DNA from: Acanthacorydalis orientalis
Lineage: Eukaryota; Arthropoda; Insecta; Megaloptera; Corydalidae
NCBI GenBank assembly: GCA_034766995.1
Contig: CM068315.1
Coordinates: 3,730,236-3,794,235 of the forward strand
DNA: 64,000 nucleotides
Direction of reading: 5' to 3'
Below are positions 45,140-58,330 of this stretch, one piece after another. Every line of letters starts with the position of its first letter. Position 1 is the first letter of the stretch. Under the pieces are notes generated by a model that did not search any database, was not told the DNA's origin, and saw only the letters and a list, made by a program, of their open reading frames with translations. The position numbers were made by a program, and so were the translations under genes.

Positions 45140-45860
45140 GCTTCTCGAAATGCAACTATTGGAATGTTTCTGTCGAGTCAGCAAGCAATTCTACGAACAT
45201 GTCCGTCCGACGAAAAGTTGAATGAATCGCATTCTTCATCCATCGAGCGACGATACTACCAACTGAGCGCGAAAGGAGCACCGGCAAGACGATGACTCCT
45301 CCGGCCGATTCTTCGGCAACAAGTTGTTCGATTCGGTCTCGAAACCTTTCTAACAACAACCGACAGCGGCGAATGCGAGATCTCGTGTTTGTCCAGCAAC
45401 TTTTCCCGCGAATGCCGCCGCACTGTGACGGACGGACAGGTCCGAGGATACGGGGGATGATGCCACGGCACCGACATCGGTTTTTCCCCCCTTCGAGTTC
45501 GCCGCGTGCTCTTCTGTAAGCGACCGACTAGCTGGCCACTGACTGCACACATTCATACACACATACATAGACACACGCACGCATATATAGAGACAGACAT
45601 GTGTACACATAGACTTCTTTATACGGTCGACGTCGGAAAATCGATATATCGATTGTCCACGGTTTTATGTCGGGGCCATCGCGCGTCGTACGCTTGAGTG
45701 CTTCTACACACACTTTTACAACATACTGAACTATATATCTATCGGACAGTACACCCACGCGGGCCTTGACGATCAGCTGACGGCCAAACGATTGTGGCTG
45801 CGGCGGTGAAAAGTCGGAAAAGCTTTGACTGACGGTGTTGTGCTATTCGCTGACCATGTG
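45140..45860. promoter_or_regulatory. Largest CpG-dense island; candidate promoter or first-exon region
   Basis: About 700 bp with composition unlike the rest of the window, dense in CpG (e.g. ccgcgaatgccgccgcactg near 45405). All six frames have long open stretches, including minus 45156-45359 (LLERFRDRIEQLVAEESAGG...) and plus 45292-45519. None has a recognisable domain, and the overlap of frames on both strands is what high GC alone would give. Part of 45540-45610 is (CA)n-like. Best reading: promoter, 5' UTR or conserved element of an unidentified gene. Confidence 0.35.
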
Positions 45861-47635
45861 TCCGATGCACAACGCCACTACACAAATGTCAACATTATGA
45901 ATGCTCTTTGCGGTTATGTCACTACTTCGAAGAGATCTAAATCTATAGCCACTCTGCACGACAAACAAAATGACTTCATATATGCATACAAATATATATA
46001 TATATATATATAGTATAATAAAAAGAGAACTTTATTTTTATTACAGACTCTTCTAATCTTTAATGATACCTCAATAAAAAATATTCATCATATATTTAAA
46101 GTTATAAAATATAAATTAACGAATATGAATAAAAACAAAGTGAACATGCGCAATTAGCTTCGATGAATATTAAAAATTTAATTTCAGTTATAAAATAGTA
46201 CATAGATGAAAATTCATCACTGTGGATGAAATAATTTTCGAAAGACTAGAATTTGAACTTGGAACTGTCTGATTAAACACTAGATTATAACAGGTTTGAG
46301 ATATTATTTTTTGTTTTGGACATTTTAAAGACATTTTATTTTGTTTTAGTTTTATGGAATTAAATAAAACATGTAAGTTTTATTGATTTATTTAGTATCA
46401 TTTCTATCATTCATTATTATTTGGTATCGTTCATTATAACTAGTTTGACTGGAAATGTTCCTATAAAGTTTTATACTATGCCAATACGATACGTTTTTTA
46501 TCATTATTTTTATTATATATTAAAAAACATATGTTTAATTAACATTTATCAGTAGATACTCGATTAAGAAAAAGTAAGAAATTTAAAGTGCTTAGTCTAT
46601 TCGAAGAAGATGAACGAAAGATAAAGAAAATTCTATAAAAGTATTCTAGATTCTAATAACCTCTTTAACATTCATCATTAAGTTTTTGTATTTTTATTAT
46701 ATTGTAAATATTTGAAGAATTTGTCATTTTCAAGTATTTAACACTATGGAGCCCGGGAGGGGGAACATTTTTTAAGAAATATATTTTTTTAATCGGACAT
46801 TCTTTTATCGTAAACAGAATAAAAATTGCAAATTTGTCAGTTACAAGAAAAAATATGTTAATTCAGATTATCCATTAGAAATTTTTCATCTATCTGAAAA
46901 ATCGTTGATAATATTCGAGGAAAAATATAAATCTTTTGATTGGAAACATATAATTGAAAGCGAAAATTTTGATTACTATTGGGTAAAACCGTGACAGATC
47001 AAAGTAGAAGACAGTGGAAAGTAACAGAAATGGTAGAGACACTCTTTTTGCATAAAAGTAGCTATAGATGACTGTTGATTCTAATCATACTGTTAAATAT
47101 AAAATATTGTTATCATTATTTAAAAAATACCCGTTTTTCCAATTCAATTCTTTGTCCAAAATTATGCTGACTTAATCTATGGATTCAAAACCTGTATCGA
47201 TTCTTTTAAAGATGATAGAAGTATCAAAACATGTCAAAAAAATGTTAATATTTAATAACAAATCCAATACATTTTCACTATAACATTAGATATGCATCCT
47301 TGAAAAATATTATAATAGTTTATTTACTTTTATACAGAAAAATATTAAATATCTGAAAAGAAAACGAGGCTATAAAAAGATGGTCTATGTAGACTCACTA
47401 TAACTTTATACTATAAAAATGGAACATATAGATTTAAATTTTACGCAAATATTTTTTCATTTGGTTTTATTTCGTTCATATCTAGATATTTTTTTCGAAA
47501 TATATAAAAATATAAATAGGTTTCTTATTTGGTTCCAACGTAAACAGTTCTGATGACATGAAAATATCGTTTTTTAATTCGTTTAATATCATTTTCAAAA
47601 CTTATGTTTATTTCCAGTTCGAATAGTATTTTTTA
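45861..47635. other. AT-rich stretch without a recognised gene
   Basis: (TA)n at 45989-46014. A TTAA followed by cactatggagcccgggaggg at 46738 looks like a possible transposon end, but no partner terminus was found. Confidence 0.4.
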
Positions 47636-48018
47636 TTAAGTGTAAAAATAATTCTGTGCCTTTAAATTAAATCAATCATAACTCTGTTATAAATTAAAAC
47701 AGTTTCTTGTCGTTTTAGGATTTTTAAGTGTCAGTTTTATCATTTAAAAACACTACACATCTTGGTCAAGCAGTTGGTATAACCTCACAAAACAGTAGTA
47801 ACCTCAATGGCGTCCAAAAAGCATCATATTAGGTATTGTATACTTTTCACATTTTGGATAAGAAAAAAATACTGCCGAAGTCACGTGAATGATTTGTTGA
47901 TGATTGGGGAAAGGTGTTATATTGCTAAAAATATGTAAAAAATACTAAAATAGTGGAAGAAATCCGAAAATTCATTACGATTTCATCGATTTAAAGCCAA
48001 TATTTTTTCTCGACAAGT
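47636..48018 (+). mobile_element. M1 mariner deletion derivative, right part displaced
   Basis: The left terminus ttaagtgtaaaaataattct is followed by ttaaatcaatcataactctg, the N-terminal remnant and the shared deletion junction, stopping at tctcgacaagtgtttt. The expected last 75 bp occur 890 bp further right (48911-48983), so the copy may have been split by an insertion. Confidence 0.8.
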
Positions 48019-48910
48019 GTTTTCAAATTTTTTGATTTAAATAATTTGAGTTTCTGTTCTACACTTGGTGAAGAACAGATACTTAAGTGATTCAAAAAGA
48101 CGAAAATTATTAAAACAATTAATACATCTAATTTGTAAAAAAATGTATACATTTGAAGCAATATATATTATATATATATACATATTTAAATTATTGATAA
48201 AAATTAATATATTACTGATTTGATTATAAAATAAAACATTTTTAGTTTTCAATTCTTTTTTAAAAAATAATAAATTCAACTTATCAGTGTTTTATAAATA
48301 ATACATAAAAAATACACACAAGAACAATTCTAGTACCATACATTTAGACAATATGAATTATTCCATCCATTATTTATCATTGCTCGACTGACTCATTAAT
48401 TTTTCAATTATATTCATTTGCATCACACGATGCTAGACGTAGACAGATGATGTTTGATGTAGAAATAATTTTAACTTCGTCTGACTGACTAATAACTCTG
48501 ACTCATTCATTTGTGGGTTAGGAAGCTTAAGAATCAATTAAGAAAACTTACTTTCTAGTTTTAAGTCTTATCACAGTATGGTTTGGGCACTGTTGGATGA
48601 ACTGATTTTCATAAATGAAATTTTAATTCAACTCACATTCTTATATAAAAGGTACGATTTTATATAAGTTTAAATAACAAAATTATTAAAAACTATTACA
48701 TTTAATAGCCATTAAATAATTTAATTATAAATGTCAGTATATTCCTTTCGATTATTAATGAAATGACTTTCAATAAAGTCAAATCAATTCATGAATAATT
48801 TAAATATACAGAATGTTAAATTATAAAGAGATAGCTAGACAATATATGAATATGCAATCTATAGAAAGTTAATAAAAAAGACTTTCATCAAAATTAAATC
48901 GTATTTTTGT
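48019..48910. other. AT-rich insertion-like segment inside an M1 copy
   Basis: No frame with a domain and no terminal repeat recognised. Contains a short direct repetition of gactgactaataactctgac-type sequence near 48480-48505. Confidence 0.35.
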
Positions 48911-48983
48911 ATGAAATGTATTCAATTTTTCTGTAAACATTCATTTTCTATAAAAAAAATATCCAATTAATTTATATACCTGA
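48911..48983 (+). mobile_element. M1 mariner 3' terminal fragment
   Basis: The sequence atgaaatgtattcaattttt, then taaacattcattttctataa, and aattaatttatatacctga. Probable end of the copy at 47636. Confidence 0.65.
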
Positions 48984-49006
48984 TACAATTGAGAGTTGAA
49001 AAAGAA

Positions 49007-49445
49007 TCCTTCTTTACTATAAGAATGAAACAACGATGCTGTTCCAATGAGTTTTATTCGTACTCTGATTGGTCGATATCGGTCACGTAGTCTCAGATCT
49101 AATTGGTTCATATCAGTCACATGATCAGTGTTCTGTTTCATGGTTTACAACGAAAGAGGCTGTACGATTTCAGTGTGAAACTGATAGGAAATTTATTCAA
49201 AATATTGTAATCACTGAAGCTTTAGAATAAAAAAAAATTCATACACATATTGATACTGTATTTTGTTTTGTTAATATTTATAAACTTTTTCAATAAAAAA
49301 ATTGCTACTTGTGTACATGATGATTTGTGTGTATAATTTGTTAATTTCTGTTATTTATTAGGGAAGAGCGAGCGTTAATGAGAGGGAGTGAAGCCTCAAA
49401 TCTAGGAGTTGACAAGTGCAGCAAGCAAAGGGCAGAGCTCCGTAG
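49007..49445 (+). mobile_element. Helitron-like non-autonomous repeat, copy 2
   Basis: Starts A|TCCTTCTTTACTATAAGA and ends cagagctcCGTAG|T. It aligns with copy 1 (30420) along its length: ctgattggtcgatatcggtc and taattggttcatatcagtca are the paired inverted CCAAT modules, each followed by cacgt/cacat; then tttcagtgtgaaactgata, a poly-A stretch, tgtgtataatttgttaattt and the GC-richer tail gtgcagcaagcaaagggc. No coding capacity. Confidence 0.5.
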
Positions 49446-49552
49446 TATTTAAAGAAAATTGATTTCTTATTTAAATTGTTAATCGAGTAGAGTTAGATTT
49501 TCTACTAAATTTATTAACATTAACAGACTTGAAATTAACAATTTTAGTTAAA
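49446..49552. other. Short AT-rich spacer
   Basis: Nothing recognised. Confidence 0.5.
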
Positions 49553-49651
49553 AGATTTAATTATTAATTAACATATACATAGCTACATCTATTTATTTCT
49601 CTCTATCCCCCTCTCTACTCTATCTCCCTATCTATTTCACTCTATTCCCTT

Positions 49652-49691
<40 letters not shown>

Positions 49692-50330
49692 CATATATTT
49701 ACATATCTAATGAATTGTGTGAAAATTATTTAAAATTCGTGAAAAAATATGCATAATTTTTTTATTAAGAGATTTAATTATTAAATAGCATATACATAGC
49801 TATATTTATATATTTATGTCTATCCGTCCCTTCTTTCTTTCTCTCTCTCTCTCTATATAAATATATTTACATATCTAATTAATTTTGTGAAGATTATTTC
49901 AAAATTGTGAAAAGATATGCATATGCTTTTTATTTAGAGATTTAATTATTAATTAACATATACATAGCTATATCTATTTATATCTATTTATTTCTCCTTA
50001 TATTTCTCTCTCTCTCTCTTTATATATACATATATTTACATATCTAATGAATTGTATGAAGATTATTTAAAAATTGTGAAAATATTTGCATAATTTTTTT
50101 ACTAATAGATTCAATTATTAATTAACGTATACATAGCAATATCTATTTTTTTCTCTCTAACTTTCTCCCTTTATATATACATATATTTACATATCTAATG
50201 AATTATATGAAGATTATTTAAAAATTGTGAAAAGATATGCATATTTTTTTTATTAAGAGATTTAATTATTAATTAACATATACATACATCTATTTATTTC
50301 TCTCTCTTTTATTCCCTCCCTCTCTTTCTC

Positions 50331-50385
<55 letters not shown>

Positions 50386-50460
50386 CATATATGTACATAT
50401 CTAATGAATTTTTTAAAGATTATTTAATAAAATTGTAAAAAGATATGAATATTTTTTATT
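49553..50460 (+). repeat. Five-unit minisatellite with embedded (CT)n(TA)n tracts
   Basis: Units begin with agatttaattattaattaac followed by atatacatagctatatctat, at about 49553, 49770, 49938, 50107 and 50258. Each continues through a pyrimidine (CT)n tract and a (TA)n tract into acatatctaatgaatt and aaattgtgaaaagatatgca. Unit length varies from about 151 to 217 bp mostly through the dinucleotide tracts; the fourth unit has lost most of its CT/TA. Confidence 0.92.
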
Positions 50461-52924
50461 TTTCCTTTAAAAAAATCATTTTTGTGACTGTGTGTTCCAA
50501 TCTCTTTTATAAATAAATTGCATACATTTTTTAATAGAAATTTCCTGTGATTAATTATTGTGCCAATTAAATATATCACTATACACTATTTTATTTTTTA
50601 AAAAAACATTCTTTGATATTTAATGTATTGTTTTTTTAATGAAATAAAGTTGTTATTTTTTTATAAATAATCTTGTGTACCTTTTATAATAATCAGACAC
50701 TTTTCTTCAATTGTATATAATTTATTTGCCCTTTATAAAATACAACAAAATATATCGTTTTTTCTACCCGCTGTATCCACAATGTATGAAGTGAAGCTTG
50801 ATATTAATTTATTAAATAAAATAAACGGTAAGAGGCAAATAATTAATACGTCCAAGTCAATTTAGATTCACTAAATGAAAACAATCAAATTCTAAACGGA
50901 AATAGAACAAAATAACATCCACTGACAATATGTCTCGATACAAAATGCAAAACGAACAGAAAAAAAAACGAAACTATTTAATTCCGCCAGAAACCGTGCT
51001 TCATTTATGAGAAAAAAAAGCATACACAGTTCATACGAAGAAATCAGGTCACCGGTACCGAAAAAAAAGAGAGTGTATTATTTAAGGGTTGACAATATCA
51101 ACCCTTAATTTAAAACTTATTCCAATCGTATTTTTTCTCATGCAACATTCGATCTACCAATAAGAAAATACAATACGATTAGATACCGATTTACCCCATC
51201 CTCGTACGAGTACGACGACGAAAACATATAGTGGTACACAAGATTAAAATATACGAATGTGTGTTATATACATATATGTATTTTTTAAAAAGTTATGAGA
51301 TTTCTGCGTTTCTTTTAAAGGGATGTAATTTAATACCTCTTTTATAGTTGTAAGTGTCTAAAGGGATACGAAATAAGGTCACGCCAGATTGGGTGAGAAT
51401 GAATTGAAATTTTGTTTATTGCTGACATATTTTTTTCAGACTCAATCTCTCTCCGTTGTTAATTTCTTGTGTCACGATTTTTGGACCATTGATTTGCCGG
51501 CACTGTATTATTCGAGAAGGTATATTTAACAATTTATGTATTTAACGAATATTGTATTGATCATTCTTCACATCATCTATATTTTATTACAGAAGTCTGT
51601 TCTTAGAATAACAGGCGTTTAATATGTTACAAGAATCACACCTTAGATTTATTTCATATCAGTCTTTGTGACCAAATATTTATGACATTTGAGAGGAAAG
51701 TCTGTATTCTTTTAAAAATAATATCAATTTGTAATATTAAAATTATTCTTAACGGCCGTTGAATATGAACTATAACTGTTAATAAATATGTTTTGAATTA
51801 CAGGCAATAATTATTAGAATAAATTTGAAAAAAATAAATGTGTAAAATTACTCGATAAATAAAAACTTAGTACAAATGATTCTGCTGTATGATTTTTGAT
51901 ATTTTCTTCAAAAGTGTCTTGAATATAAAAAATCTTGTATACAAGCAAGAAATTCGTTTTTAATCTCTGATTAAAAATTTTCTTGAACACTCTTCTTTAT
52001 AATTTGAGTTTTTAATAAATAAATATACCTTGAGAGACACTAATTAATAAATGTATCAAAAAACTGTTTTATATGATAATACACTTTTTTCAATAATCAG
52101 GTATATGGTTTCATATTGGTAGAAGAGTAGAAATGTCTTCAGATTCTAAAATCATATCCAGTTCATTTCTAAATTCGCAAATGAATCTGTAAATTTTAAT
52201 TATGACTGTTTTATTTCTGTAAAAAAACCATTTCGATAATTGTATATTTATAAAATTTGTTTTATTGTTAATTTAAATTCAAATAATTATTTTTTCATAT
52301 ACATTTTTATGTTTCACACTATTACTTTATTTTTAATAAAACAATATTAAGAATGCAGACTTAAAAAAAATTTAAAAAATCCAAAATTTAAATAAAAAGA
52401 CTAAGTTATAAGAAGTGTAAGACGTTCGATTGAATTTCTTTTCTTTAGAAAGTTTACATTTTTCAAATTTGTCCCACAAAGTGGTAACGCTTCACAATTT
52501 CTTTACAATTCCCTTGATAACGTTTTGTTATCTTAAAACTTTTCAAGAAACAAATCGAAAACTCGAACTTTAATATTTTGGTTAGATTATTTTGAATGAA
52601 AATACCTATAGAAAAATATGCATACATTTAGTATTTGAATAAATCTAACAAACGAAAATCTTCTTTTTTCTATATAATTTGCATGAACTTGAGAAAAATG
52701 CATTAGAAATATATTCAAATATTTTACATATTTTTTTAACTTTTTGTTAGTATATGTTTGAAATACTTTTACATACTTATTTGTAAATAATGATCTGTGA
52801 CTATATATATATATATATGTAGTTTATAAACCTAAATTTGAAAAACCAAAATTTAAAAAATGAAAACTAAAAAATATTGATTATTTATAAAAACATGAAG
52901 TTTTCATTTTTAATTTATAATTTA

Positions 52925-52960
<36 letters not shown>

Positions 52961-54598
52961 ATGTATACACAGAGGGAGAGAAAGTTTATAAAAATATATA
53001 CATACAGAGAGAGAGAAAAGTTTGAACAAAAATAGAAACATACATATTTTACATTCTATAACATTTCAATGAGTAATTGTAATAAAAACGTACATTAAAA
53101 ATATAAATCAGTTTCTTGATTTATGTCTGCAGTTCAAAGATTCTTTTTTAATCCTTTACCACATACGAATTCATATATTGTGGCTATTAAACTAGTTGTT
53201 TTATTTATTTTCCATAACACATGTATACTTAAATGCATACAAATTTATATTTTTCAATTAAAATAATATAATATAAAAAATTGATCAAAAAATATTTATC
53301 TGTTTTTTTTCTGTCCTATACTTATATTTTTTAAGAAAATATCGAAAAGTAACCAGCAGAGACTTAAATAACATTCATAGAAACCGCGATTTTCATGTGA
53401 AACTGGATAAATGTTTCATGAAGCTGATTTGCTAAAGAAGAAAATAATACTTGACACTGAATTGTTGGCCAGTCATTAAGAAAGTCAACTAATGAAGATC
53501 TGATTGAAATCACAGAAAGTCACTGAAGGACAAGAAATGAAAGACGTTGCTACTTTACACAGTAGAGACATTTGAGTGTATTAAATCACAACTGACTATT
53601 GTCAAGGAATATGAATCAAATATTGAAACGAGTTAGAAGATATTTGTAGTAACAAGACATGAATGTATGTTATAAACTGATTCATAACAAAAATAAAACG
53701 TTTTCAGTTCAAATATTAAAGTATTATTATTTTATGAAGGTTCAATCGTTCAATCCAAAAACTTAAATCCCAATAGCTTCTCTATTCTGTGTCTCTGGCG
53801 ATTATTAATACAAAAATAATTTTTCAAATTCCAATAAATCGATTTTAAATGTTTTTTTAAATACTCATCGTTTTCAAAAATGTCGAATTTGAAATTGAAT
53901 TTAATTTTTATAGTCATGGATTTCATATTTGTTGTTTATACAAGTTTATAAACATATATAATTATTTATAACACTGATATTAAATTGATTTTAATAAATA
54001 AATTACAACTCAAACACTACAAAATTAAAAATGGAATTGAAATCATTAAAATATTTACAAGCAGATTTAATTTATTAAACAATTTTTGAAAATTCTGACA
54101 ATAATACTGTGTAATCTGTAGAAAATGATTTACTTCAAATGGTTGCATTTATATTTATTTTTTTTACTAGCGGATATTTTACAATCTGAACAAGAATCCA
54201 GCAAGGGATCTCAATTTATAGCATCAATTCTATATGAAATAAACACTTGATTAGACTAAACAATGTTTCAGAAAACAGTTAGGTCATTGAGGCGAAACTT
54301 AAGCGCTGTTAAGAAAAATGTATAACACGTTCACTTAAAATAATTTTTATATGAGAAATTGACAAGAGAAATACATGATTTCTTAATTAAACATACATTC
54401 CATCCACACTGTATGACCTATATTGGTTTTATTATGGAAGATTTTTCTTATCTCTACCGAAATATTGATTTATTCCCAGTATAATGACATTTTCTTTAAT
54501 ATGTCGATTTAATGTTATGCTATAGAAAATACATTTCAAGTCTAGATTTGTAATTATTACAAAACTAGTACAACACGCACACACATACACACAGCCAC

Positions 54599-54632
<34 letters not shown>

Positions 54633-54719
54633 ATGTATGTATATATATATATATATTTGTATACATATAAAACACATACACAAAGAACTATGTTCGTGTG
54701 ACAAAAGCCTCCCCTGCAT
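50461..54719. other. Long AT-rich stretch without a recognised gene
   Basis: Contains the hairpin at 51082-51108, a slightly richer block at 50880-51260, (TA)n at 52929-52965 with a purine tail, and (TA)n at 54600-54655. The 111-codon minus frame at 54432-54767 runs over the last microsatellite and shows no domain. Confidence 0.5.
51082..51108. repeat. Perfect 11-bp stem-loop
   Basis: The arm ttaagggttga pairs exactly with tcaacccttaa around a 5-nt loop. No other copy was noticed. Confidence 0.85.
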
Positions 54720-54890
54720 TAATTGTTTCGTCAATACTTTACACTCGTCGTGAGTCATTTTTTTCAACCCTAACCCGTCGTTCCGTAGCCAATCAGGGCG
54801 CGGGGTAAGTTCTAATCATACGAATCCCCTGACTGCGCTGCACCCCCCGGCCCTCTTCCGTCTTAGTGCCGTAACAAACCCCACATATAA
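54720..54890. promoter_or_regulatory. GC-rich block with CCAAT box, possible promoter
   Basis: The sequence tagccaatcagggcgcgggg near 54786 includes a CCAAT box; ctgcaccccccggccctctt follows. A donor-like ggg|gtaagttc sits near 54804. No reading frame supports a coding exon. Confidence 0.25.
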
Positions 54891-55050
54891 TTATATATCG
54901 ACATCAATCAATAATTTACTTTGGTAAATGTATGAAAACGATGTCTCTCGACGTGTTTGTGAATGTATCCATAGAACGTTATTCCGTTGTACAATGTTCA
55001 TCGAACCAATGTACAGTTATATGAAAAATATACTCTCGTTCATTTATTAC

Positions 55051-55056
55051 TATATA

Positions 55057-55097
<41 letters not shown>
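55051..55097. repeat. (TA)n microsatellite
   Basis: TA run with one TT interruption. The flanking stretch 54891-55453 has no recognised gene. Confidence 0.93.
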
Positions 55098-55098
<1 letters not shown>

Positions 55099-55453
55099 AA
55101 TGAACACATGTTCCTGTAATTAATTTGTTGTTTTATTTATGTGCATACTTTACTTGATTCGGTTTTATTTACAAATTTCTTTACATAATATTAAAGGTTT
55201 CGCTGCAAAGCGAATATATTATTTTATAATCAATAATAATAGGATTCATGTCTTTGATTTGTCGATAATTAGTACAGTACAATACCTAAAAAGTAAATTC
55301 TTGAAAATGAATAACAGTAAATTCAATTTTATAAATCTAGTAATAAAGAAATTTAGATTTAGGTCGACAATAACCTTACAGCTGGCGTTAATTGATAAGA
55401 GTTATTCAGGAAGCTTTTCATTTCTATAATAAATTTTATTAAATGACCAATCG

Positions 55454-56006
55454 TTAGGTTGGTAGAAAAATAATTGCAGTTTATAACCATCAAATTATAT
55501 ATATTTTTATTTTTTTTTTTTGACTTTCCTAGCTGTTTTAAGTGGTTCAGTTATGTTGGGTGCCTAGCGCTTAACTTGGTTCTGATTCAACTAACGCTTT
55601 CAGTTGATCGTTATGAACTAAAGAAGAACGCCCACGACCTTCTCCATCTTCAAGACTCTTGTTCTTAGAACGAAATGTTTGGTACTACCATTGGACCGTA
55701 CGTTCTTTAACAGTACCTTCATCAAAAGCATTGTTTAGTTTACGAGCAGTTTCTGCTGCTTTATCACCCCTTTTGAACTTATACAAAAAATGCAGTTATT
55801 TACTTCTTCTCCATCTTTAATTCAATAGCCCAACTTGAAGTAAATTTAATAATAAAACCAATGACAATGGTACCAAAATATAGATCAAGAAATGCACTTT
55901 AAAATGATATTAATAGAAACACGATGAAATCACACATTCACTGTAAAAAATTAAGGAAAAAAATTCAAAAAAGAAAAACCGTAATTATTTTTCTGCGAAC
56001 CTAACA
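55454..56006 (-). mobile_element. M2 mariner deletion derivative, both ends preserved
   Basis: It begins TTAGGTTGGTAGAAAAATAA at 55454 and ends aattatttttctgcgaacct-AA near 56006. Minus-strand remnant: KVQKG.. (KTGGK region), AAETARKLNNAFDEGTVKER, TVQWW.QTF, SLEDGEGRGRSSLVHND, LKALVESEP, then the deletion. Same design and size as the copies at 3528 and 15003. Confidence 0.9.
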
Positions 56007-57079
56007 ATTGAATTCTCGACGTTTTTATTACGATTTTGTCTTATTCGCACATAGAAGAGTGACATAAGAAATTGTGTCAAGAATTGATACTTAAGTGAGA
56101 CAAAAACAAACCAGTCTTTAATATATAACTGGGTAAACTCATGATATAAACGATTTTAGATTTAAAAGGAGATTGTTGAAAATCTTTCAAATCTACTTTA
56201 TTTATCTTTAGTGATATGCGATTTTTGAGATAGTCAGTTTATGCGAGAATTTTAAGTATTTCCTACTATTTATATATTATTATTTATTTTCAAACTTCAA
56301 ATTTAGCCAATGGACGAATCTGTTCGATGGAATCTAGATATGTCGTTTGAAATTTCACTTGTAACCATACTTATCTTAACCAATAGACTGCTAGAAAAAT
56401 CTATAAATTATTTTAGTCTTACCAGTACAATAAAACAAACAACAAGATAACAAGACAAACAATTTAAGACAGAAAATTAGTCCACATGAATTGGTGGAGT
56501 TACAGACATTTTATATCTGAATAAAATATCATTTTTTTTATCAAATTTGAAAATAATTTAATTTTATATAACAATTATAGATATTTATCTTAAAGTTTTA
56601 GAAGTTTAAAAATCTTATTTATTGCTTTTTAAGTAAAAAATACACAAATAACTGTATATACTGGCCTACATTTAATAATGCTCAACGATTATAGTATTAG
56701 AATCAACCTTTAATAACATTCCTAAAACTTATAATCTAAATAATAATAAATATAAATTCATTTACTCGAAACATCAAATCTGGAGGCAGAGATTTCAATA
56801 TGAATTATTTTTTTAATAATACTCTTCTTCAATCTATTCTTAAAAAATTTTATTAAAGAAAACATTGATTTCAATTTGTAAGAATGCAATTCATTTTCAA
56901 GTACGAGCAGCTTTATTAATATTCATCAACCTGTTATGCACTTAATATTTTCTTTTAGAATGTGTGCCATTTTTGTGATCAGATTAGGTATGATTTTTAT
57001 TTAGAAACATTTTTTTAGTTAATAGGATTTTAATCATAATAATTAATAAGTCATTACTTGATTTGATTAATACCGCTCG
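56007..57079. other. AT-rich stretch without a recognised gene or microsatellite
   Basis: Unusually free of (TA)n for this window. No frame above chance. Confidence 0.5.
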
Positions 57080-58330
57080 ATTCTTGAGAAAAAAACCCGA
57101 AGGTGACCTTTATTCCAGTTTATTGCATGCTAGATGTAACCAACAGGTTACGAGATCGATTCTAATCCTATTGTTGTTTCCGTTAAACATTCAAGAAAAT
57201 GATGGATATCGAATGTTACAAGACCGGTCTTTTAAATAAAATTAAACAAAATAAAAAAGTATACACACGTGTATACAAATTGTACAGCACTTATCCCTTT
57301 TATAACACTATTTTCGACCACATCAAATTTCCGATTATGCAAAACAGCACGTATAATGTAAACAAATCAAATTACAAGGATATGAAAAAATATGTATATT
57401 ATTCAGGAACCTAAATTCCAGTCGCGTGTTTCGAGTCAAAACACCTGAAGACCTTTACAATACATAAACTCTTAATAATATCGGCGACCAGAAAAAAATT
57501 TAAATTTTTCTAACAATGTCCTCGTGCCGACGATGGAGAAAAAAGTATGCAAATCGCTAGATCGTTCGAAAAAATACATATAAATGGTTTTTTTTTTTTT
57601 TGAAGATCAATTGCAGCGCGCACACGTCAATTATATAATATGCAAAATAGAAAAAAATGTATATATATGTATATACACAATAGCAGCTTGTGCCAACAGA
57701 ACCATATATTTCCGATTTTGTACTCGCGTGGCGTTTATCCTTTAAACTTTTTCTCCTATCATTATTATTATTATAATTTCGTGTCAGAGAATAAATACAC
57801 ATTCTTAGTAATCAGTTCATATATACATATATTGCTTTTGTGTAACGTTATATGCATTTCATTTCCGTATGCAAAATAAGGGTTAGCAGCTAAACTAAAC
57901 ACGCATGCTAATTTTACTCCAGCAAGGGGTAAATACTAAATAAGACATACATATATTTAAATTTCAGGGTTGATAGTGATATCATGTCTTCTCGTACCGG
58001 AGGTATATACGTGTACAGAAAAAAAATGTAACCCGATGCATGCAAATTTAAGGGCGTATGCAAATTTTTTTACGAGTGCATTGCAATCAACGAACTGTGG
58101 CCTGTTCGTGAATGTACCATTGAGGACAACCATCGCTTTGTTTGGACGTGTCGCGCGTGGTTCTTCGAAATGCGCGCGTGTCGGACTTGAAACGCACTGC
58201 TCTGGTGGCTTATAATATTTTGTGCAGCACGAGTTCGATTCTGACTGGGAAAGATTGTATAAATTAGCGTTAAATGTATGTGTAGTCGGATAATATATGT
58301 GTACTCGGGAGGATCTGTTTTTCAAATAAC
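57080..58330. promoter_or_regulatory. Low-repeat island with clustered octamer motifs; candidate regulatory region
   Basis: More than 1 kb without long (TA)n. POU octamer-like sites: atgcaaat near 57547, atgcaaaa near 57870, catgctaatt near 57904, gcatgcaaattt near 58040 and gtatgcaaattt near 58057. Also ggtgacctttattcc near 57103 (nuclear-receptor half-site) and cctattgttgtttcc near 57167 (Sox-like). From 57960 to 58300 CpG is raised. The overlapping open frames (minus 57957-58547, 196 codons; plus 57970-58215) have no recognised domain. I favour a conserved regulatory element over a coding gene. Confidence 0.35.

Noticed and set aside
45256..45610. Minus-strand frames of 86-98 codons in the CpG island
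   Set aside because: Arginine- and serine-rich translations typical of CpG-dense non-coding DNA; several frames open at once.
46738..46790. TTAA followed by a cactatggagcccggg-like terminus, considered as a piggyBac-type end
   Set aside because: No matching inverted terminus or second TTAA boundary found within several kb.
54432..54767. 111-codon minus-strand frame
   Set aside because: Runs through a (TA)n tract and has no recognisable motif.
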